Assembly (NCBI GenBank): GCA_905147135.1
Contig: LR990046.1
Span: forward strand, 10,508,501-10,572,500
Origin: Blastobasis lacticolella
Taxonomy: Eukaryota > Arthropoda > Insecta > Lepidoptera > Blastobasidae
DNA length: 64,000 bases
Reading direction: 5' to 3'
Part shown: positions 56,640 through 64,000 of the stretch, in pieces
Layout: the number at the start of each line of letters is the position of its first letter
Numbering within the stretch: the first letter of the stretch is position 1
Notes under the pieces: model-generated
Seen by the model: only the letters and a program-made list of their open reading frames with translations
The model's database searches: none
What the model was told of the DNA's origin: nothing
Made by a program: the position numbers and the translations under genes

Positions 56640-58690
56640 ACAATAAAGACCAAAGATAAAAAGACTCTAGACATAGCAGTGGCGGTTACCTCGAATGGCA
56701 TAATCAAAGCCGTCGTCCAAGAGGACAGTACCGTGGTGGAACTCTAAGCTGGAAAGGCTCAGAAGTAAAACTCGAAAACTGTTCAATAAGGCTAAAATGA
56801 CCCTCGATTGGGAGGAATATCGAAAAGCCTCAACAGAATATAATAATGAAATTAGAAAGTCTAAGCGAGAGACATGGAAGAAGTTTTGCGAGGGGGTTAA
56901 CAACACACCGCAATGTGCAAGAATCCACAAGTTCCTCGCGAAAGACAAACCTAACCAAATAGTACTGCTCAAGTACCCAAATGGAGACTATACAGCAGAC
57001 GAGAAACAAACTTTAAGTTTATTGGTATCGACCCATTTTCCTGGTGCTTCTGCTGGGAAAGTGCACTCCGCTCAACCACGTCGACCAAGTGTCGATGACT
57101 CTGGAGGAGGCGGAGGGCCTCTCTCATTATCAGACCTGTTCCCGTATTCGCAATGATTCGAAACCGTTTCCGAACGATTCGACACGAAATTCGTGAGCGG
57201 CGAATCCATGTCGATCGATTCGAAAACTGTTATTCAGAATCCCGATAGATTCCACGGAAACTCTACTCTCTATAACATATGAAAATTTCATCAATATTAA
57301 CTAAAACCACATATGTTAAATACATTGAAAAAAATTCTGGATACTCATATTAGGGAAACAATAACAACTGTAAACCCTATTCATTACATTCAACATGCTT
57401 ACACAAAAGGAAGGTCGACTGAAACTGCCCTTTGGTAGAACTTGGTAGATAAGGTCGAAAAGGCATTAGGGGATAAACAAATTGCACTATGTGCGTTTCT
57501 GGATATTTAGGGCGCTTTTGACAATACCCCAACAAAGACCCTTATCCAAGGACTCACTGAAAAGAAGATTGACAGCACAACAGTCAGATGGATGGAAGCA
57601 ATGCTCTCAAACCAAAAAGCGAAGGTTGCCTTACATGGAAGATCGCTTCAAGTATTTACTACCACAGGCTGTCCACAAGGGACCCCGGCTCTGGATGGGA
57701 TTTTGGATATTTCGCCGCTACATCTGCATTTGCAAATGGGGGCGGCGGCCAGTATGTACAGGTTAACCGTCCAGGGTGAGGGAAACTGGCTCTCACGGTC
57801 TCTGAAGTCTTTTCAGGAAAAAATAATGGGCAATAAAATACTAGGTATGCATACAGACACCATGATTCCTCAGTGTAAACACCAAAAATTTTACACTGTA
57901 GAGCTCCCTGACAGGGATGAATGGCTTAAAAGCCAAATTTCCTGGAGAAAAGAAAGCCTGATCTGGTACACAGATGGATCCAAATCGGGCCATCACGTGG
58001 GGAGCGAATGCGCGGGTATAAACCTCAAAAGGCACTACGTGAACCATTGTATTTATATACACTCAGACAGTCAAGCAGCTCTATTAGCTCTATCATCAAA
58101 CTCTGTTAGTTCCAGATTGGTGCTAAACTGTGTGAATGTTCTCAATTCCTTGGGTGAGAAAAACTAAGTGATTTTACGTGGGTGCCCAGGACATGAAGGG
58201 ATAGAGGGCATTGAAATTGCAAACGATCTAGCTAATGCTGGTAGTGTTTCCGCAACACATGGTCCAGAACCATTTTGTGGCATACCAAAAAGCCTAGTCA
58301 AACTGACCCTACGGACAAATTGCAAAGAGCAATCATTAGAGCACTGGAATAAGCAGCCAGGCTTAAACCACTCTAAAGCATTAATCAAGACGTATAATAC
58401 ACTTTATGCCAAAGAATGATTACTACTCAGTAGAAATAAATTGCGGATCTTGGTAAACGCGCTGTATGGTCACTGTGAGCTGCATAAGCTCATGTTTAAC
58501 TTAAAGATTAGCAGTACAAAGAACTGCAGATTTCAGTTTGTAGACGAGCTTTTGCCCCTCCACAGTATCCAACGCATCGTAGAGCGAGCCAGCTGGGCCG
58601 ACCGCGCTTTTGCCACCGCCATTTTAGCTCGCCGCTTTGCTCCCAAGTACATCTCCTTTCCGATAGAGAGCTACTGCGCTGCCATTTCAT
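56640..58690 (+). pseudogene. LINE ORF2 reverse transcriptase/RNase H remnant
   Basis: Broken frames give the linker (LFNKAKMTLDWEEYRKASTE), RT blocks (HYIQHAYTKGRSTETAL, CAFLDI*GAFDNTP, GCPQGTP) and an RNase H domain (LIWYTDGSKSG, YIHSDSQAALLAL, GHEGIEGIEIANDLA). The FADD block of RT is deleted between about 57720 and 57780. An unrelated GATTCGAAA-rich stretch interrupts at 57130-57340. It belongs to the same element as the ORFs at 55032 and 55877. Confidence 0.8.
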
Positions 58691-58909
58691 GAAACATGCC
58701 TTTTTGTGCCTTACTGCTTCCTTACCATCCCGTATCCTTGTCAATTCTTCGGCTACCTTTCGATGTTTTTAGCTGGGCATGTTTCTGGGATCCATATGGA
58801 TGGAATAAAAATACTATTGCGTCATTATTCAAAACCCTGGCGCCAAACATCTCCTTTGTCAACAAGAGCACGCTTCACCTCCTAGGTGTCCCAAAAGAAA
58901 CAGTCTATA

Positions 58910-60500
58910 ATTTTCCTTACCACCAGCCGGCATAATGAGAGTTGTAATGGATAAAGCTTATAAAACGTAATGTCCTGTCGTTATTATTTAAATTCTTTAG
59001 CTAGCCAACTTTTTATATTAATGTTTAAAATATTACTAATTTGCTATGAAACGAACGCATTCTTGGCATGAAATTAGGAACACACCCGAAAAAAGCTATG
59101 GATGCACAAACTTATCTGACCCGGTGGCCAAAACTGGAACCAAGTGTCGCCATTTTGAAATGTCATGTCAATGCCATTAACAGCGACGCTGTCGTTGGGT
59201 CAGATTAAGTTTGTGGCACTGCATAGACAGACAGGTAAAAAAAATCCTAGGTTTGGATATTGACAATGACAGCCATGTCATTGCTTTGTCATACACTGCC
59301 ACTAATGACGAATGAAACTCCATACTCCGTTAGGAAGACCTGCCCTGTGGTTGTGATTTCTATGGCGGTGATAGGCTGTGAGCGAGTTAGTTAGCCATAA
59401 TAATATGTATTATGATGCTGGGGAATTCTAGTTATTATTTTAGTTTCTTTTTGGCCACATCCGTCGGCCATTTTATGTTTCAAAAGGTGTGTGTCACGCA
59501 TTCTACGCATTTTTGCCGTTGTGCCCCTTAAAAGGAGTTTTCTTACAGAGCCATAAACTTGTCAGACCATGTGACAGGCATTGGCATTGGCATGACATTT
59601 CAAAATGACGAGACTTAATTCCAGTTTTGGCCATTGCGTCAGATAAGTTTTTTATTATGTAGTGAAAACCAAGGTTAAGCAATGTTAGTAATGCAAGGGA
59701 GCTGGAAGGGTGACCATTTCGTATTTGAGGGTAGGGAAACGTTAGCACCGCAACGAGTTGGAAACTCGTTATGTGTGCCCCTTAATACCGTTGGCGAAGC
59801 GAGGTCGACCGAGGTGTTGTACATGCCATGATTCTAAGGAAATCTAGATCTTGTGCTAGTTCATTTTGGGCACATCCGTCGGCTATTTTATGTAGCATCA
59901 AAAGGTATGTCACGCGGCACGCCGGATTACCAGTGTTTTCCCAAAGCGAAAGCATTACACGCATTATTGAACATAATGCCCTCTCCTCTTGAAAGGAGTT
60001 TTTTTTTCCTCATTGATTTCTCTTTCGCTATGACGAAAATAACTTCTTACTCCGGGCGTAAAAGGAGTTTCTTCTTTCACCGTTTACTCTACGGCTTGTT
60101 CCAGTATTGCATGAGTGTCGCGTGAGTGTTGCAGTTTTGCTAAAATATTTAGTTTTCAAAAAATAATTGTGAAGAATTGGCTAGACTTAGATTTCTTTTT
60201 GCAACTGATACGTGTTCCGTATTTTACATACTTCCGTTTTTCATGCACTTTGTACCGGCTAGATCTTAGTAAACATCTTGTATGAACCGATAGACCGTAT
60301 CTTTTAAAGTAAATCCGTAAATCTTTTACTTTTTATGTTAACCTTAAAATTCAAAATTTTACAACGGTTTTGGATCGCCTTCACGATATCCTTATCGTTC
60401 TACGTCATCATTTTGCCTCTGTCCCCCAATTTACGTATGTTTTACGGTGCTGTCAAACATTCATTAATGACGTTCCTAAATTTAAAGGAGACAGTCTAAA
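58910..60500. repeat. Tandem duplication 2, copy 1 (repeat-derived)
   Basis: It starts CACCAGCCGGCATAATGAGA and matches 60511 onward. It contains a MITE-like inverted pair: CTTATCTGACCCGGTGGCCA near 59115 against the inverse of TTTTGGCCATTGCGTCAGAT near 59625. The second half (59815-60480, TACTCCGGGCGTAAAAGGAG) matches 61670-62260. No gene is seen. Confidence 0.75.
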
Positions 60501-62260
60501 ATATTCCTGACCACCAGCCGACATAATGAGAGTTGTTATAGATAAAGCTTATTAAACGTAATATCCTCGCGTAATTATTTAAATTCTTTAGATAGCCAAT
60601 TTTTTTATATTGATGTTTAAAATATTACTAATTCGCTATGAAACAAACGCATTCTTGGCATGAAATTATGAACACACCCGGAAAAAGGCATGAATGCACA
60701 AACTTATCTGACCCGGTGTCCAAACCGGGAACCAAGTGTCGCCATTTTGAAATGTCATGTCAATGCTATTAACAGCGACGCTGTCACCGGGTTAAATTAA
60801 GTTTGTGGCACTGCATAGATAGACGGATAAAAAAGTCCTAGGTTTGGACATTGACAATGACAGGCATGTCAATGTCTTTGTTATACACTGCCACTAATGA
60901 CGAATGAAATTCCTTACTCCGTTAGAAGGATCTGCCCTGTGGTTATGATTTCTATGACAATGACAGGCTGTAAAACCAAGTTTCGCTAATGACTCTTTTA
61001 TTTATTTATTTTTAGTTTGTCGTTTATGGGAACTCAATGGCCATTTCTGTATACTTTACAAGCTATATTTATTATGACGTGTTGGTGTCACTTTATTAGT
61101 CTTTTGCAACATCGCTACATAGCGGAAGCCACAACTTAAAACGAAGAAGAAGTAGAAATATCTTTTCTGAGTTATGTACATTAGTTGAACACTAAGCGAT
61201 GCTCTTACGGTGAGGGAAAACATCGTGATGAAACCAATGGGCTAGTTACGTAACGCTGTTGCCAACAATTCTCTGATTTCAATTATTGAAATTGTTACTT
61301 TTTCGATTCTGTGTTATCGATTTCATGGGTTCAGTTGCTAACAAAGTTCCATTGCAATAAACTCAAGAATCCATGATCCAATCAGCGGGGCTATTGGCTA
61401 ACTCAGTTGACAACTGTATTTGACACTAGATAATTCTACACCACGTCATCTACGTTGAAAACTGACAATAGCGTCTACCAAATTAGAGTAGTGTCAGATT
61501 TTTTTATGTCAAATTCAGTTGTCCACTGAGATAGCCGATAGGCCCTCTGGTCAGGTTCCCCGGTTAACAGGGTCACGGAGATCAGATGGCACTCGCGCCT
61601 CTGTAATTACCTGATCTACCAAATCCTGGGTCATGGTCAAAGCAGACCCCGGGCCCTCACGCGTGACCATGTTGTACATACCATGATTCTAAGAAAATCT
61701 AGTTCTTATGCTAGTTCATTTTGGGCACATCCGGTTATTTTATGTAACGTCAAAAGGTATGCGGCACGCCACAATACCAGTGTTTTCTCAATGCTTTTAC
61801 ACGATTTATTGAACATAATGCCTTCTCCTCTTTAAAGGAGTTTTTTCTTTCCTCATAGATTTCTATTCAATATGACGAAAAAAACTTCTTACTCCGGGCA
61901 TAAAAGGAGTTTCTTCTTTCGTCATTTACTCTACGGCTTGTTCCAGTGTTGCATGAGTGTCGCATGAGAGTGTTGCAGTTTTGCTAAAAATATTTAGTTT
62001 TCAAAAAATAATTGTGAAGAATTGGCTAGACTTAGATTTCTTTTTGCAACTGATACGAGTTCCGTATTTTACATACTTCCGTCTTTCATTCACTTTGTAC
62101 CGGCTAGATCTTAGTGAACATCTTGTATGAACCGATAGACCGTATCTTTAAAGTAAATCCGTAAATCTTTTCCTTATTATGTTAACCTTAAAATTCAAAA
62201 TTTTACAACGGTTATGGATCGCCTTCACGATATCCTTATCATTCTGGATCTTAGTGAACC
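60501..62260. repeat. Tandem duplication 2, copy 2, with SINE/MITE insertion
   Basis: Same order of blocks as 58910-60500. It is interrupted at about 61158-61665 by the SINE body family, itself split by half of a family C MITE (61240-61372). The copy lacks some of the middle of copy 1. Confidence 0.75.
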
Positions 62261-63107
62261 ACTAGACCGCATCCTTTGGGACGAGCCGCTCTGCAGGTTC
62301 GTGCGGAACGGATCCAGCCAAATCGGAGCGTCTGTTACTAGTTTTCTTTCCCGTGTATAGAAGAGAGGATTGCCACGGCAGCAAGAACGTCTGCGCGCGC
62401 CCGAATTTTATACCGTCGTAGTGTGCGGCAAACCAGAATAAACTTTATTAATTAGAAAATAAGGTCTATAGTTACTTTACTCAAGGCCGTCTGCAATATA
62501 CCCAAGAAAAATCGCCTTCAGTCGTCTATAGGGAGAATAAAAGAGAATATAATTACGTTATGGGATCAATCATGATTCCAGTCCCTTGGACAAAATATAT
62601 TGATGTGGTTCAATAGTACTTAACCACCGGCTTACCACGCAACTCACGCAAGAGGGGTTCGATTCGGGTCAGAAATTGAAATTTTAAATTTTAGTGTCTT
62701 TTACGGATGTGTTTTTTTTTATACCACAGTTATAATAAGTACCTACTTACCTATATATATAACTAACCCGTTACTATCCACTCATAGTACAAACTGGTGT
62801 CAAGTAAGATAAGACTAGGCGGGTCACGTGGCTCGACTTGCTTTGATTAGTTTGGGGCTAGATGGCGCTGTGTGTGAATTTGTCCGAGTGAATAAATCAT
62901 TATTTATTAGTAAAGCCTAGCGTACTGAGCATTCCCACCGTACCTTCGTCGCCTCGGAGTTGGAGTGGTGGTGGTGGTGGTATCCGCTAAAATCCGCTTT
63001 GTGCAGATGGCGGCCGGCCGGCAGTCCGGAAGAGCGTTGAATATTCTATATTTTTGCAGCTGCTATGCTAATATAAGGATAGGTGGCGCGAAACGTAGTG
63101 TTTGTGT
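62261..63107. other. Intergenic, SINE-like fragment only
   Basis: 62610-62700 resembles the repeat at 51030-51130 (GGGTTCGATTCGGGTCAGAA, followed by AAATTGAAATT). 62860-62875 carries GGGGCTAGATGGCGCTGTG, also found inverted at 30243. No gene. Confidence 0.4.
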
Positions 63108-63280
63108 GAGCAGTTTTCCAATAGGTATCTAAAGCATTCCTAACCACTCCCTAGATGGCGCCCCGACAATTTTGATAATTGATAATCGCTTAAAATAGGT
63201 TCTTAGCAAAAAGGATATAAACACTGGGTACGTTGTATTGGATCATATTGTATTTATCAATAGTTTTTAACCATTTTAGA
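63108..63280. mobile_element. MITE family B, half copy
   Basis: The left end GAGCAGTTTTCCAATAGGTA and the GGCGCCCCGACAATTTTG box are present. The copy stops at ACCATTTTAGA, directly at the FP-like ORF. Confidence 0.7.
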
Positions 63281-63638
63281 CATCTACCGCATCCCCGCCA
63301 AACCGGGCGCCAATAAAATAATCGTTACAGAATTCTCATCGGTTGCAAAGAAGAGCACATTCCTAAATGCCGTCAGGCAATACAACAAATCTCACAAAGA
63401 AAATAAGCTAAACACCGAAAGTATTGACATCTCTGGTAATCGCCAACGTATATATATCGAAGAACACCTTCCATTATCTGCAAAAAAATTGTTATTTCGA
63501 GCCAGAAAGTTTGCTGCCGATAACAAGTACGAGTTCTGTTGGATATCGAATGAGAAGATTTTTCTACGTAAAGAAGCAAATTCCAAACACATACTTATCA
63601 ACTCAGACCAGTGCCTACTCAAACTGGGGGATAAATAA
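63264..63638 (+). pseudogene. 5'-truncated ORF with baculovirus FP-like C-terminal domain (retroelement ORF1 type)
   Basis: From the MITE junction at 63280 the frame is open for about 120 codons to TAA 63636, without an initial Met. Residues such as RIYIEEHLPLSAKKLLFRAR, KYEFCWISNEKIFLRKE and KHILINSDQ match the C-terminal domain shared by baculovirus FP proteins and ORF1 proteins of insect LINEs. The N-terminal part is missing, evidently cut by the MITE. The AT-rich 63640-64000 after it could be an ORF1-ORF2 spacer. Confidence 0.6.
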
Positions 63639-64000
63639 ATATATCCTAACTTTTCTCTTTGTGCTGTACATAGTATCTGGCTGTCACTATACTCCGTACT
63701 ATCTTAAACTTAAACTGTGGATCAAATGTAAACATTATCCATACACTTTAAACAATAAGTTGCACTTATCTTTATACCATACAAATATGAAATCAAACAT
63801 CACATCACATCATACACAAACAAAACTGCATCTAAAACTTAACTATTCTAATTACACTCTCAAACAAATATTTACACAAAACGTATATTTTATGATTAGT
63901 GGCACGACAAAAATACTCTGTGAGTCCTACTACCGCACATATAGGTATCTACTGCTGTTCTTGGGAATCCTATATAAAACAAATGTCTATATATTAAATG

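Noticed and set aside
1..64000. CRISPR arrays, operons, bacterial-type signals
   Set aside because: The DNA is animal nuclear sequence with spliceosomal introns; no regularly spaced identical repeats with unique spacers were seen.

Overview
The window is nuclear DNA of an insect, almost certainly a lepidopteran (moth or butterfly). Three ordinary eukaryotic genes with GT-AG introns sit in AT-rich, repeat-dense sequence. The repeats are of lepidopteran type: RTE-like LINE tails ending in ATG/ATGATG runs, LINE tails around CATCAGGTGGCCCG, and the dispersed GCCCGCGACTTCGTCCGCG repeat. All gene names come from reading the spliced translations against remembered families. No search was run.

Layout. 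1-17.7 kb holds no gene I can support. It contains retroelement tails, MITEs, a tRNA-headed SINE, a nested hAT transposon with a perfect 8-bp target duplication (10344-11798), and a 68-bp palindromic insertion, also with an 8-bp duplication. 17841-19371 (minus) is a COMMD2 orthologue in five exons. It is divergent from 19806-35484 (plus), the delta subunit of the AP-3 adaptor complex (AP3D1, garnet of Drosophila), with 19 exons and a 434-bp shared upstream region. 35.5-41.5 kb holds a MITE, a tandem segmental duplication (about 36.8-40.1 kb) with GC-rich islands, and a broken RTE reverse transcriptase. 42436-52455 (minus) is the beta subunit of mitochondrial ADP-forming succinate-CoA ligase (SUCLA2-like) in ten exons. 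52.5-64 kb is mobile-element territory: nested MITEs, an RTE tail, a degenerate LINE with DUF4780-like ORF1 and endonuclease/RT/RNase H ORF2, a second tandem duplication (58.9-62.3 kb), and a baculovirus FP-like ORF fragment.

The most interesting observation is in AP3D1. There are two alternative versions of exon 6, at 21889-21962 and 22516-22589. Both are exactly 74 nt, begin with TTTGGT, end in AG before a GT donor, use the same splice phases and are open. They encode diverged versions of the same HEAT-repeat segment. Including both or neither would break the reading frame, so they look like a mutually exclusive exon pair giving two forms of the AP-3 trunk. Secondary observations are a duplicated splice acceptor in SUCLA2 that would add 20 in-frame residues, an intronic duplication of the end of AP3D1 exon 11 with its donor, an AP-3 delta reading frame that ends before any recognisable ear, and several long perfect palindromes.

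The three genes are housekeeping and have no obvious shared pathway: COMMD2 belongs to the COMMD/CCC endosomal sorting machinery, AP-3 delta to vesicle traffic to lysosome-related organelles (eye pigment granules in flies), and SUCLA2 to the mitochondrial TCA cycle.
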